This document shows positions 55,306 to 64,000 of a stretch of 64,000 nucleotides of DNA, piece after piece (position 1 is the first letter of the stretch; every line of letters begins with the position of its first letter). The notes beneath the pieces are model-generated. The model was not told where the DNA came from, made no database searches, and saw only the letters and a program-made list of their open reading frames with translations. Source of the stretch: Chitinophaga sp. CF118 (GTDB taxonomy: Bacteria; Bacteroidota; Bacteroidia; Chitinophagales; Chitinophagaceae); NCBI RefSeq assembly GCF_900112615.1, contig NZ_FOMK01000003.1, forward strand, positions 558,001-622,000, read 5' to 3'. Position numbers and translations under genes: made by a program.

Positions 55306-56244
55306 CTAATCAAGCCGAGCAAGATGAGCTTCTATCTCTTTCCTGTGTGCTTCATATTGCGCAGGTAATTTAAGATTCTTACCCAGCTCTTCGAGTGGTT
55401 CATCTACTGTAAAACCTGGATTGTCAGTGGCTATTTCAAACAATACACCACCGGGTTCCCTGAAATACAGAGAGTGGAAGTAATTACGGTCTATCTGCGG
55501 AGTGATCTGTAATCCCATGTCAACTATCTTCTGACGGAATGCCATCTGAGTGGCGTCATCCTTTACACGGAAAGCAATGTGGTGTACTGTACCATTGGCT
55601 CCTAAACCATGTTGTTCCGTAGGCAGTTCCACCAGGTCAATGACATTGGCAGTATCAATAGCATCAGTGGCATAACGGTAACGGTTACCTTCCTGGGCTA
55701 CCAGTTTATATCCAAAGATCTCTGTCAGTACCTTCGCAGTTGCCTGAATATTATTCAGTGTCAGCGTAGTATTATAAAATCCTTTTGTAGCAGCATCAGC
55801 CTTTACTTCAGCTGTTTCATAAGGCTTCCTGTTATCAGGTGTTTTAGGTATGATGAACTCTAATTTCAGACCGTCCGGATCTAAGAATGTAAGATACTTT
55901 TCACCAAACCGCTCTGCTGGTTTGTTATAAATTACATTATTCTCTTCGAAGCGTTTGATCCAGAAATCAAAACTTCCTTCTGGTACAGAATATCCGATCT
56001 CTGTAGCCATACCTGCACCGCGACGGCCTTGTCTTACTGCGCTTCCCCATGGAAAGAAAGTAAGGATACTGCCAGGATTACCCTGTTCATCTCCAAAGTA
56101 GAAATGATAGGTTTGCGGATCGTCAAAGTTTACAGTTCTTTTTATAAACCGCAGTCCAAGAACTTTGGTATAAAAGTTGAAATTGCGTTTGGCATCGCCG
56201 GCGATGGCTGTAATGTGGTGAATGCCCAGTATTTTGTTTTCCAT
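55306..56244 (-). CDS. VOC-family ring-cleaving dioxygenase
   Basis: The start at 56244 (MENKILGIHHITAIAGDAKR) is preferred over 56295, which adds 17 poor residues. The 312-aa protein has two vicinal-oxygen-chelate halves: first about 5-125 with HHITAIAGD and the iron ligand region, second about 150-280 with TVHHIAFRVKDD and GVLFEIATDNPGF. Metal ligands by pattern are His in IHHIT, His in VHHIAF and Glu in LFEIAT. It is close to proteins annotated as ring-cleaving dioxygenases that respond to quinones (MhqO-like). It is a single gene. Confidence 0.85.
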   Translation of the reverse strand: MENKILGIHHITAIAGDAKRNFNFYTKVLGLRFIKRTVNFDDPQTYHFYFGDEQGNPGSILTFFPWGSAVRQGRRGAGMATEIGYSVPEGSFDFWIKRFEENNVIYNKPAERFGEKYLTFLDPDGLKLEFIIPKTPDNRKPYETAEVKADAATKGFYNTTLTLNNIQATAKVLTEIFGYKLVAQEGNRYRYATDAIDTANVIDLVELPTEQHGLGANGTVHHIAFRVKDDATQMAFRQKIVDMGLQITPQIDRNYFHSLYFREPGGVLFEIATDNPGFTVDEPLEELGKNLKLPAQYEAHRKEIEAHLARLD

Positions 56245-56384
56245 GATCATTTGATTTAATGATGTAAAATTCAGGAATTCTGATAACCTAACCATTAATC
56301 TATGACAAGAAAAAAGGGCCTCATCTAAGAAGGCAAACCACTGAGCATTTTTTGAGTATCTTTAACGGTATTAAAAAGGAATCA

Positions 56385-56942
56385 ATGAAGCATTTGTGCC
56401 TACTATTAACTACCGGATTATTTGTACTGGCTGCATGTCAGAATAACACCAAATCCCCAAAAACAGAACAGGAGGCATTTGAACAGGCTGCTAAAAGCCC
56501 GGGTATCAATGCTGGTGCAGAGAAATTCACGGTTACTACACCGGAAGGCTGGCAAAGACTGGATACGGCATTGAATGATGTTAAAGCTACCTTCCTCTTT
56601 GCGCCGGCTTCCAGGGATGGATTCCGTTCAAATATTAATGTAGTTACTGAATCTATGCGGGGTGCTTCTCTGGATGAATACTTCGAAAAGAATGTTGCCG
56701 TAATGGGGCAGTACATGCAGAACTTTTCTGCCGGTACTAAAAGTGAAAAGGAAATTAATGGCGGCAAAGTAAAAATACTGGAATACTCACATAGCCAGAA
56801 TGGACTGGATATGGACGTTACCATGGCCGTTATCCCTAAGAACGGGATTGCCTATGTGATCACTGTTACAGCGCCTAAAGGTCAGCGTGCTAAATACCAG
56901 CAACAATTTGAAGAGGTTGTGAAATCATTTACGATTTCCTGA
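56385..56942 (+). CDS. Lipoprotein of unknown function
   Basis: The start at 56385 gives a clean lipoprotein signal (MKHLCLLLTTGLFVLAACQ, Cys at 18). The mature 167 residues form an alpha/beta domain (FTVTTPEGWQRLDTAL, FLFAPASRDGFRSNINVVTE, VKILEYSHSQNGLDMDVTMAVIPKNGIAYVITVTAP), similar to PsbP/DcrB-like folds of periplasmic lipoproteins. It precedes the sulfatase by 78 bp. Whether it belongs with the sulfatase pair is not known. Confidence 0.7.
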   Translation: MKHLCLLLTTGLFVLAACQNNTKSPKTEQEAFEQAAKSPGINAGAEKFTVTTPEGWQRLDTALNDVKATFLFAPASRDGFRSNINVVTESMRGASLDEYFEKNVAVMGQYMQNFSAGTKSEKEINGGKVKILEYSHSQNGLDMDVTMAVIPKNGIAYVITVTAPKGQRAKYQQQFEEVVKSFTIS

Positions 56943-57020
56943 TAGAATACCGTTAGTAAAATATTAGTCTATTAATTTGATAGATTTTTATAGCTTCACC
57001 CTGTAAATAAATATTTAGAA

Positions 57021-58445
57021 ATGCAAATTCTAATTTACAGGGTGATGGCTTTTGTCATCACAGGTGTTCTTTTTTCTACATCAGCTACATTTGGTCAAAC
57101 CCGGAAAAATAAATCTAAACCCAATATTATCTTCATTCTGGCAGACGATCTGGGATATGGAAATCTCTCTTCTTATAATCACAATAGCCGGATTCCTACA
57201 CCAAATATCGACAGATTAGGTACTGAAGGTATCCGTTATACTAACTTCTACGCAGGAACTACCGTTTGTGCACCCTCCAGATGTGCTTTACTAACAGGGA
57301 AGCATATGGGACATGCCTATATAAGGGGAAATACCCGTTTACCTATTCGCCCGCAGGATAGTACACTCGCGCAGTTATTGCAACAGAATGGCTATGCTAC
57401 AGGTATGTTTGGTAAATGGGGGCTAGGGGAGGCAGGTACTACAGGGTCTCCTGAAATCAAAGGCTTTGATGAGTTCTTTGGTTACCTGAATCAGGGGCAT
57501 GCACATGACTATTACACAGATTACCTTTATGAGGTGAAAGGTGGAAAGATCAGTAAAGTTGCACATGATACTACTGTATATACGCATGATGCCATTATGA
57601 AACATGCCATCACTTTTATCAAAAATAATAAAGACAAACCTTTCTTTCTTTTCTTACCGGTAACCTTACCACATGCGGAACTGGATCCACCGGCTAAGGA
57701 TATGGTTCCTTTTTTAAATGCTGATGGCAGTAGCAAATTCCCGCCCGAAACACCGTATCTTCAAAATGGAGGTACTTATCGTAGTCAGAAAAATCCACAT
57801 GCTGCTTTTGCAACTATGATGACTAAACTGGATAACAATGTGGGGGAAGTGATGGCGTTGATTAAACAATTAGGACTGGATGATGATACCTACATCTTTT
57901 TTACAAGTGATAATGGTCCGCATAAAGAAGGCGGCGCTGATCCTGAGTATTTCAACAGTAACGGACCTTTAAGAGGTATAAAGAGGGATTTATATGAAGG
58001 AGGAATCAGGGTGCCAATGCTGGTAAGAGCGCCCGGCAAGGTGCCTGCAGGCCGTGTAAGCGATCAGCAATGGGCATTCTGGGATATCCTGCCCACCTTT
58101 ACAGATCTCACCAATTCGCATACACTTAAAGGTATTGATGGATTGTCTTTTAAACAATCATTAACAGGAGGGAAACAAATCGCCAAACATGATTATTTTT
58201 ACTGGCAGTTTAACGAAGGATATTTGCAGGAAGCCGTGCTAAAAGGTGATTGGAAACTAATCCGGTTTAAATATAAAGGCAAACCTGAAAAGTTTGAACT
58301 GTACAATCTTCGTACAGACATCGGCGAGAAGAATGACCTGGCTGCTGCTAACCCTGATAAGGTGAAAGAATTTAGTACAATCATGCAACAGGCAAAAACA
58401 CCTGCTGAAAATAAAGAGTTTGACTGGTCCGCTATTGAAAATTAA
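57021..58445 (+). CDS. Exported sulfatase (type I, formylglycine-dependent)
   Basis: This 474-aa protein has an N-terminal signal (residues about 8-25, ATFGQ). The sulfatase core begins KPNIIFILADDLGYGNLSSYN (metal-binding Asp pair). The active site CAPSRCALLTG is the C-x-P-S-R signature in which the first Cys is converted to formylglycine. Other motifs are GMFGKWGLG, FLPVTLPHAELDPP and FFTSDNGPHKEGG. The enzyme removes sulfate from polysaccharides. It pairs with the GH106-like enzyme 23 bp downstream, suggesting degradation of a sulfated, rhamnose-containing glycan. No SusC/SusD genes are in the window. Confidence 0.9.
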   Translation: MQILIYRVMAFVITGVLFSTSATFGQTRKNKSKPNIIFILADDLGYGNLSSYNHNSRIPTPNIDRLGTEGIRYTNFYAGTTVCAPSRCALLTGKHMGHAYIRGNTRLPIRPQDSTLAQLLQQNGYATGMFGKWGLGEAGTTGSPEIKGFDEFFGYLNQGHAHDYYTDYLYEVKGGKISKVAHDTTVYTHDAIMKHAITFIKNNKDKPFFLFLPVTLPHAELDPPAKDMVPFLNADGSSKFPPETPYLQNGGTYRSQKNPHAAFATMMTKLDNNVGEVMALIKQLGLDDDTYIFFTSDNGPHKEGGADPEYFNSNGPLRGIKRDLYEGGIRVPMLVRAPGKVPAGRVSDQQWAFWDILPTFTDLTNSHTLKGIDGLSFKQSLTGGKQIAKHDYFYWQFNEGYLQEAVLKGDWKLIRFKYKGKPEKFELYNLRTDIGEKNDLAAANPDKVKEFSTIMQQAKTPAENKEFDWSAIEN

Positions 58446-58468
58446 CCAGTTCCCGTAAATGAAACGTT

Positions 58469-61195
58469 ATGAAAATGCCTAAGACACTGCTGATAGCAGT
58501 ATCACTCATTTTATTGTCCCGGTTATCCTATGCCCAGAAAATCTGGCCGGAACTGACCAAAGAAATGAAACCATGGACCCGCTGGTGGTGGATGGGAAAT
58601 GCTGTGAACGAAAAGGATCTTGCTGCTTCATTATCCACCTATCAGCAGGCAGGTATTGGTGGTGTTGAAATAGCTCCTATTTATGGTGCCATCGGTTATG
58701 AAAAGCAATATATAAATTACCTGTCTTCTGCATGGATTCATATGCTCGACTTTACCGTTGCTACAGCAGCCAGGCTGGACATGGGGGTAGACCTTACCAC
58801 AGGCACCGGATGGCCATTTGGTGGTCCGCAGGTAACACCGGAATATGCTGCTTCCAAAATGAATATCTTCTCTTATCCTCACCTTATGCCGGGAGCTGAA
58901 CTTTCTATTGCTATGCCGCAAGGGGCACGATTAGAAGCTCTGACTGCCTATAATGAAGGGAAGGTACTCCAGCTAAAAGATAAAGTAGATGAAAAGAATG
59001 GAATATTAAACTGGTCGCCAACATCAGGCTCCTGGGACCTGTTCGCTTTATTCAATGGTAAAACTCAGCAAAAAGTAAAACGTGCGGCTCCGGGTGGTGA
59101 AGGCTTTACTCTGGATCACTTTTCTGCAGCAGCACTAAAAGTATATCTCAACCGTTTTGATACAGCTTTTCATCGTACACCTCATGGTGTGAGGGCTTTT
59201 TATAACGATAGTTATGAAGTGTATGGGGCCGACTGGACCACCGGATTCTTTAAACAGTTTGAGAAGAGAAGGGGATATGACCTGAAACAATATATCCGCA
59301 TATTTGCTGAAAAAGATTCCTCAGAACAAACAGCACGCATCAAATCGGATTACAGGGAAACAATGTCAGAACTGCTACTCAATAATTTTACAAGACCCTG
59401 GACACAATGGTCGCATGAGTATAAAAGTATTTCAAAGAATCAGGCACACGGATCTCCTGGTAATTTATTGGATCTGTATGCTGCTGTAGATATTCCCGAA
59501 TGCGAAACTTTTGGTTCTACATATTTTCCAATTCCCGGACTTCGCCGCGATAGTGCGGATATCCGTAATGTTGAACCCGATCCGGTGATGCTGAAATTTG
59601 CTTCATCGGCAGCACATGTTGCGGGGCATCCGCTGGTTTCCTCCGAAACATTTACATGGCTTACTGAACACTTTAAAACATCCTTATCTCAATGCAAACC
59701 TGAAGTGGAACAATGTTTTCTTGCAGGGGTAAACCACGTGTTTTTTCATGGTACTACTTTTTCTCCCGAAACAGTGACATGGCCGGGATGGCTCTTCTAC
59801 GCATCCGTGAATTTTGTTCCATCCAATAGCTTCTGGCCGCATCTGCCTGGATTAACAGGCTATATCAGCCGTGTGCAGTCTGTACTGCAATCAGGTAAAC
59901 CTGATAATGAATTGTTGGTATACTGGCCGGTATACGATATCTGGCACGACCCTGCGGGAAAAGAAATCACACTGAAGGTGCATGATATCGACAAATGGTT
60001 ACATCCTACTCCCTTTTACAAACAGGTTGTAAATCTGCAAAAAGCGGGCTACTCACTGGATTTTGTTTCAGATCAACTCCTGGACAATGCAGTGGCAGAT
60101 GGAGGAATGATCCGCACTGCAGCGCATACTTCTCCTTATAAAGTGTTGGTTATCCCGGCGGCTACACTGATGCCGGTTGCCACCCTTCAAAAAATAATTG
60201 CACTTGCCGGCCAGGGTGCTACAGTAATGGTAGAGGCTTTGCCTGAAGATGTGCCAGGATGGGGAGAGTTGGAAAGCCGCAGGAAACAATTTAAAGACCT
60301 GCTGGCTTCCATTCCTTTTGCTGAAAATGGAGTTGCGAAAATAGGTAAAGGACAAATTATTCTTGCTCCGGATATTCAGCAGGGGCTGGAATTACAGGGG
60401 ATTAACAGGGAAGCCCTGACAGATGCGGGATTGAAATTCATCCGTCGTAAATCAGGTGCGGATACTTATTATTATATCGTAAATCATACGGAAAAAGCAA
60501 TTGATCAGGACATCCCCCTGAATGCAACATCTGCTACAGTCGTAATTATGGACCCACAAACGGGTAATTACGGAAAGGCCCTCATTCACAAATCAGGTGT
60601 CAAAATACAGTTGTTGCCTGGTGAAGCATTAATCCTGAAAGTATTGCATCAGCCTGTTGCGTTGAAAGATTGGGTATACCTCAACCAGCCACAGGAACCC
60701 ATTACATTGCAAGGTAACTGGGTACTGCAGTTCATTACGGGCGGACCATTTAAACCTGCTCCTGTGCAAATGACCAGCCTTGTGTCATGGACTACACTTC
60801 CGGATTCTGCTGCTCAATCATTCTCCGGAATGGGAAGTTATCAGTTGTCTTTTACTATACCTTCTTTAAAAGCGAAAGAGTATATACTGGACCTGGGCGA
60901 AGTACATGAGAGCGCCAGGGTTTGGATAAACGGGAAAGATGCCGGCATATTATGGAGCATTCCATTTAAGGTAAGGATAGGCTCGCTATTGAAACCGGGA
61001 AAGAATGAGATTCGCATAGAAGTGGCTAATCTGATGGCTAACCGTATCCGTTATATGGATGAGCATAAAATCCCCTGGCGCCGGTATCACGAAATTAATT
61101 TCGTCAATATCAATTATAAGGATTTTGATGCGTCTGGTTGGAAATTACAACCTTCAGGATTGATAGGGCCTATTGTAATAAGGCCATACATATAA
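58469..61195 (+). CDS. Exported GH106-like alpha-L-rhamnosidase
   Basis: This 908-aa protein has a signal peptide (LSYAQ) and the N-terminal GH106-type opening MKPWTRWWWMGNAVNEKDLAASLSTYQQAGIGGVEIAPIYGA. The family typically spans 800-1100 residues with a (beta/alpha)8 core. A central region holds conserved acidic residues (DSYEVYGADWTTGF, EVEQCFLAGVNHVFFHGTTF, LVSSETFTW). The C-terminal beta-sandwich (LDLGEVHESARVWINGKDAGILW) is a carbohydrate-binding module. It probably releases alpha-linked rhamnose from complex glycans after desulfation. It is the second gene of the sulfatase pair. Confidence 0.8.
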   Translation: MKMPKTLLIAVSLILLSRLSYAQKIWPELTKEMKPWTRWWWMGNAVNEKDLAASLSTYQQAGIGGVEIAPIYGAIGYEKQYINYLSSAWIHMLDFTVATAARLDMGVDLTTGTGWPFGGPQVTPEYAASKMNIFSYPHLMPGAELSIAMPQGARLEALTAYNEGKVLQLKDKVDEKNGILNWSPTSGSWDLFALFNGKTQQKVKRAAPGGEGFTLDHFSAAALKVYLNRFDTAFHRTPHGVRAFYNDSYEVYGADWTTGFFKQFEKRRGYDLKQYIRIFAEKDSSEQTARIKSDYRETMSELLLNNFTRPWTQWSHEYKSISKNQAHGSPGNLLDLYAAVDIPECETFGSTYFPIPGLRRDSADIRNVEPDPVMLKFASSAAHVAGHPLVSSETFTWLTEHFKTSLSQCKPEVEQCFLAGVNHVFFHGTTFSPETVTWPGWLFYASVNFVPSNSFWPHLPGLTGYISRVQSVLQSGKPDNELLVYWPVYDIWHDPAGKEITLKVHDIDKWLHPTPFYKQVVNLQKAGYSLDFVSDQLLDNAVADGGMIRTAAHTSPYKVLVIPAATLMPVATLQKIIALAGQGATVMVEALPEDVPGWGELESRRKQFKDLLASIPFAENGVAKIGKGQIILAPDIQQGLELQGINREALTDAGLKFIRRKSGADTYYYIVNHTEKAIDQDIPLNATSATVVIMDPQTGNYGKALIHKSGVKIQLLPGEALILKVLHQPVALKDWVYLNQPQEPITLQGNWVLQFITGGPFKPAPVQMTSLVSWTTLPDSAAQSFSGMGSYQLSFTIPSLKAKEYILDLGEVHESARVWINGKDAGILWSIPFKVRIGSLLKPGKNEIRIEVANLMANRIRYMDEHKIPWRRYHEINFVNINYKDFDASGWKLQPSGLIGPIVIRPYI

Positions 61196-61286
61196 CACAA
61201 AAGTTATGTGTTAAAATTGATAAAACGGATAACTTTTCCAGATAAAATTAGTACTTTCATAACTCATCAAAGAAAAGGAGGTATTC

Positions 61287-61334
61287 ATGCAATCTACAGA
61301 ATATTCATGGAAACCTTCGGTTAGTATCGCCTAA
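61287..61334 (+). CDS. 15-codon mini-ORF with exceptionally strong Shine-Dalgarno
   Basis: A short ORF (MQSTEYSWKPSVSIA) begins at 61287. GGAGG sits at 61277-61281 with a 5-nt spacer, the clearest Shine-Dalgarno I noticed in the window; most other genes lack one. Two hairpins follow (arms at 61361-61368/61370-61377, and 61379-61385/61392-61398) and then a run of seven T. This could be a leader peptide, a small protein, or a translated sRNA. The 500-bp region 61196-61698 otherwise holds no gene. Confidence 0.45.
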   Translation: MQSTEYSWKPSVSIA

Positions 61335-61360
61335 CCGGGTTGCTCCATAAAAGAAGTCTG

Positions 61361-61405
61361 TTGACGCGACGCGTCAATGCCCCGGCTTAGTCCGGGGCTT
61401 TTTTT
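61361..61405 (+). terminator. Double hairpin and T-tract after the mini-ORF
   Basis: An 8-bp palindromic stem (61361-61377) is followed directly by a 7-bp GC-rich stem (61379-61398) and a T run to 61405. The second hairpin is a classic rho-independent terminator. Confidence 0.85.
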
Positions 61406-61698
61406 CTAAAAGATTATCCCGGGTAATTGTTGTGAAACAGCATACTTATTGATTTCTACCAGGATGTAATGATTTTCATCTTAGATTTGTAAACATTGTT
61501 CAGGTAGTGCCGATAAAGTGCTGAAAATACCCGGCAAATTTTTATTCCATAATTAAAATATTTTCACTCTTCATTCGTCCACTAAACCATATATTATTGC
61601 AAACCTTGTCCTATAATGGTTAAGCCCGCAATTTTTAATGTAATTTTAAGCCCTGCCGGAAATATTTACAAAAGGCAGATCCATATATTGCTACCAAT

Positions 61699-63456
61699 AT
61701 GAACAAAGTGAAAAGTCCCTCAGCTGCACCGGGACAGCCAAAGCCTAACGTTATGTCTGTACTACGCCCCTACAAAGGCATGGTAATCTTACTGCTTCTC
61801 CTGGCGCTGCTTAGTAATGCACTCAACCTGGTATTACCTCACATGATAGCGAAAGCGATCGATGCTTATACCAGTGGTACCCTTGTGATCAATACACTCA
61901 TTATTGAATTTTCCCTGGCGGCAGTATTGATCTTCATCTTTACGTATCTGCAAAGTATTATTCAAACCTATGCTTCAGAAAAGGTGGCGAAAGAAATGCG
62001 TACCGCATTATCTTCCAAAATCTCACAGCAAACATTTGCTTATATCCAGCAGGCAGATCCGAATAAGTTACTGACTAACTTAACATCAGATATTGATTCC
62101 ATCAAATTATTCGTTTCACAGGCTATCGTTTCTATCGCTTCTTCAGTATTCATCATTATTGGTGCAAGTGCATTATTGATTTCGATCGACTGGAAACTGG
62201 GACTGCTCGTTATTACAATTATTCCTGTCATAGCATTCGCATTCTTCACTGTTTTAAGTAAAGTACGGGTGTTATTTAAACAAGGCAGAGAGGTAATAGA
62301 CTGGCTGAATAAGATCATTAATGAAAGCGTGCTGGGAGCTGCATTGATCAGAGTGGTGAATGCACAACAACCGGAATATGACCGCTTCATTGCTGCGAAT
62401 GGTAAATCACGTGACCTTGGTACGGCAATCATTCGCCTGTTTGCAGGATTAATACCTGTCATTACCTTCATGGCCAGTATGGCATCACTTGCCGTATTGA
62501 TGCTGGGAGGTCATTTCGTAATTACAGGTGAAATGTCTTTAGGGAACCTGGCTGCATTCAATAGTTATATCGCCATCCTCATTTTTCCAATTATCGTGAT
62601 CGGATTCATGAGTAATATCATAGCGCAGGCTACTGCTTCTTACACGCGTATCTCAGGTATACTGAATGCGCCTGATACCGTGGATCCGGGAACTGTCAGA
62701 GATAATCTGGAAGGGGCCATTACTTTAAAAAACATTTCTTTATCGCTGGCCGGTCGTCCAGTACTGAAAGATCTTTCTTTCTCTGTAAAACCTTCCAGTC
62801 GTACAGCGATTATTGGTCCTACGGCTGCTGGGAAAACGCAATTGCTAAACGTCATTATCGGTCTACTGAAACCAGATACAGGTAACATCATGTATGATGA
62901 GACAGATATCGATAATTATGATAAAGATGTATTGTTGCAACAGGTGGGCCTGGTATTCCAGGATAGCATCATCTTTAACATGAGTGTGCGCGAAAACATT
63001 GCCTTTAATGAAAAGGTGAGTGAAGCACTGATGGAAAAGGCAATTGCAACTGCCGAGTTATCTGATTTCATTGCCTCCCTGCCTGAAGGACTTGAAACAA
63101 TTGTTTCAGAGCGTGGTTCTAGTCTCTCCGGCGGACAAAAACAACGGATCATGCTGGCAAGGGCACTGGCCATCAATCCCCGCATTCTCTTACTGGACGA
63201 TTTCACCGCCAGGGTAGATACCAATACCGAACAACGCATCCTCGAAAATGTACAACAGAATTATCCGGATCTAACACTGGTTTCAGTTACACAAAAAATA
63301 GCTTCTGCTGTTCATTATGATCAGATCATTTTGCTGATGGAAGGTGAAGTGGTGGCTACAGGCACACACCCGGAATTGATGCAATCCTGTCCTGAGTACG
63401 TACAGATTTATAACTCTCAACGCAGCACCAGTAACTATGAATTACAACCTGAATAA
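61699..63456 (+). CDS. ABC exporter half-transporter with degenerate nucleotide-binding site
   Basis: This 585-aa type I exporter subunit has six membrane helices in about the first 310 residues, then an ATPase domain (Walker A GPTAAGKT, Q-loop VFQDS, signature LSGGQ). Walker B is ILLLDD: the catalytic Glu is replaced by Asp, and the switch His is replaced by Gln in VSVTQKIAS. Such changes mark the inactive site of heterodimeric exporters of the BmrCD/TM287-288 type. The partner subunit starts 20 bp before this gene ends. Substrate unknown; lipids or drugs are typical. Confidence 0.88.
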   Translation: MNKVKSPSAAPGQPKPNVMSVLRPYKGMVILLLLLALLSNALNLVLPHMIAKAIDAYTSGTLVINTLIIEFSLAAVLIFIFTYLQSIIQTYASEKVAKEMRTALSSKISQQTFAYIQQADPNKLLTNLTSDIDSIKLFVSQAIVSIASSVFIIIGASALLISIDWKLGLLVITIIPVIAFAFFTVLSKVRVLFKQGREVIDWLNKIINESVLGAALIRVVNAQQPEYDRFIAANGKSRDLGTAIIRLFAGLIPVITFMASMASLAVLMLGGHFVITGEMSLGNLAAFNSYIAILIFPIIVIGFMSNIIAQATASYTRISGILNAPDTVDPGTVRDNLEGAITLKNISLSLAGRPVLKDLSFSVKPSSRTAIIGPTAAGKTQLLNVIIGLLKPDTGNIMYDETDIDNYDKDVLLQQVGLVFQDSIIFNMSVRENIAFNEKVSEALMEKAIATAELSDFIASLPEGLETIVSERGSSLSGGQKQRIMLARALAINPRILLLDDFTARVDTNTEQRILENVQQNYPDLTLVSVTQKIASAVHYDQIILLMEGEVVATGTHPELMQSCPEYVQIYNSQRSTSNYELQPE

Positions 63457-64000
63457 AATAGCGGAAGCTCCGCAACAAAAAAACACTACCGGCCGCGCAC
63501 TGAGAAAGTTATTATCTTTTCTCGGTCCGGAACAGCGGCGTCTTACTGGTGCATTCTGTACCATTATGATCACTTCTGCTATTAACCTTACAGTGCCTTT
63601 CATCATAGGGCATACCATCGATAAATATGTACAAACAAAACAGTTTAACGGCATTCTGTTTTATTCAGGCATCTTATTCATCATGGTCATTGTATCGCTG
63701 GTAACAAGTTATATCCAGACACGCCTGATGGGTGGAGTAGGGCAGCGCATGCTGTATAGTTTGCGTAATGCTGTTTTTACAAAACTGCAGGAACTTCCTA
63801 TTGCGTTCTTTAACCAGAATAAAACAGGTGATCTGATTTCCCGCATCAATAATGATACGGATAAACTGAATCAGTTCTTTTCACAGTCCCTCATGCAGTT
63901 TATTGGTGGTATTGCCACTATGGTCGGTGCAGGGGCCTTTCTCTTATCTATTAATGTTAAACTGGGGTTGGCTACACTGACTCCCGGTATTTTACTGCTG
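63437..64000 (+). CDS. Partner ABC exporter half-transporter, 3' end cut by window
   Basis: The ATG at 63437 overlaps the upstream gene by 20 bp, and the frame is open to the window edge (188 codons visible). After a polar N-terminus (MNYNLNKIAEAPQQKN) it shows the exporter membrane pattern: FCTIMITSAINLTVPFIIGHTID, FIMVIVSLVTSYIQTRLMGGVGQRMLYSLRNAVFTKL, and LPIAFFNQNKTGDLISRINNDTDKLNQF. The nucleotide-binding domain lies outside. It should carry the intact catalytic site complementing the degenerate subunit. Confidence 0.88.
   Translation, partial: MNYNLNKIAEAPQQKNTTGRALRKLLSFLGPEQRRLTGAFCTIMITSAINLTVPFIIGHTIDKYVQTKQFNGILFYSGILFIMVIVSLVTSYIQTRLMGGVGQRMLYSLRNAVFTKLQELPIAFFNQNKTGDLISRINNDTDKLNQFFSQSLMQFIGGIATMVGAGAFLLSINVKLGLATLTPGILLL

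Overview
The window reads as a chromosomal segment of a Bacteroidota bacterium, most likely Chitinophagaceae (Chitinophaga-like). The signs are type IX secretion C-terminal sorting tails on large exported enzymes, lipoproteins with Bacteroidota-style lipoboxes, very large wall-less RHS/YD-repeat proteins, few Shine-Dalgarno sequences, TAnnTTTG-like promoter boxes, and polysaccharide-degrading genes (GH16, GH106-like, sulfatase). No tRNA, rRNA, integrase, transposase or CRISPR array was seen.

Layout. 1-20,640: a polymorphic-toxin locus in which an outer-membrane barrel (partial), a TANFOR-like exported protein and a lipoprotein precede a two-part RHS machine (2492 aa plus 2597 aa, with a 259-aa protein between). 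A putative lipoprotein partner follows, then a displaced, nonsense-interrupted RHS tip with its candidate immunity gene. 20,810-24,361: a stand-alone PBP2-type transpeptidase, a repeat lipoprotein and a small acidic protein. 24,890-31,450: two T9SS-exported multidomain enzymes (GH16 glucanase; glucose/sorbosone-dehydrogenase-like protein) that share discoidin modules and a similar upstream element. 31,565-43,403: a tight nine-gene minus-strand operon that I cannot assign to any described system. It opens with a signal-less S8 protease, continues with seven unrecognised proteins (one only 40 aa), and ends with a 1003-aa lytic protein carrying two papain-like domains, a GH24 lysozyme, a GH73 glucosaminidase and an M15-like domain. 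This is the best candidate for a previously undescribed system.

43,883-48,550: small genes, a Crp/Fnr regulator with a DUF2798 membrane protein, and a three-gene locus that fits a toxin-antitoxin-chaperone (TAC) system with a SecB-like third gene. 49,292-53,193: a five-gene alkylation-damage repair operon (Ada-like zinc domain fused to AlkB, Ogt, a 2OG-Fe(II) oxygenase, AraC-Ada and AlkA). 53,335-64,000: a YeiH-type exporter, a glycine-zipper lipoprotein, a ring-cleaving dioxygenase, a lipoprotein, a sulfatase plus GH106-like hydrolase pair, a mini-ORF with an exceptionally strong Shine-Dalgarno followed by two hairpins, and a heterodimeric ABC exporter cut by the window end.

A recurrent feature is that three minus-strand genes (the 638-aa protein of the novel operon, the TAC toxin and the TAC chaperone) have a stop-codon-spanning 3' end that is tandemly repeated downstream, with periods of 22, 46/58 and 64 bp. 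All of these periods leave remainder 1 when divided by 3. All functional calls come from reading motifs by eye; no database search was possible.
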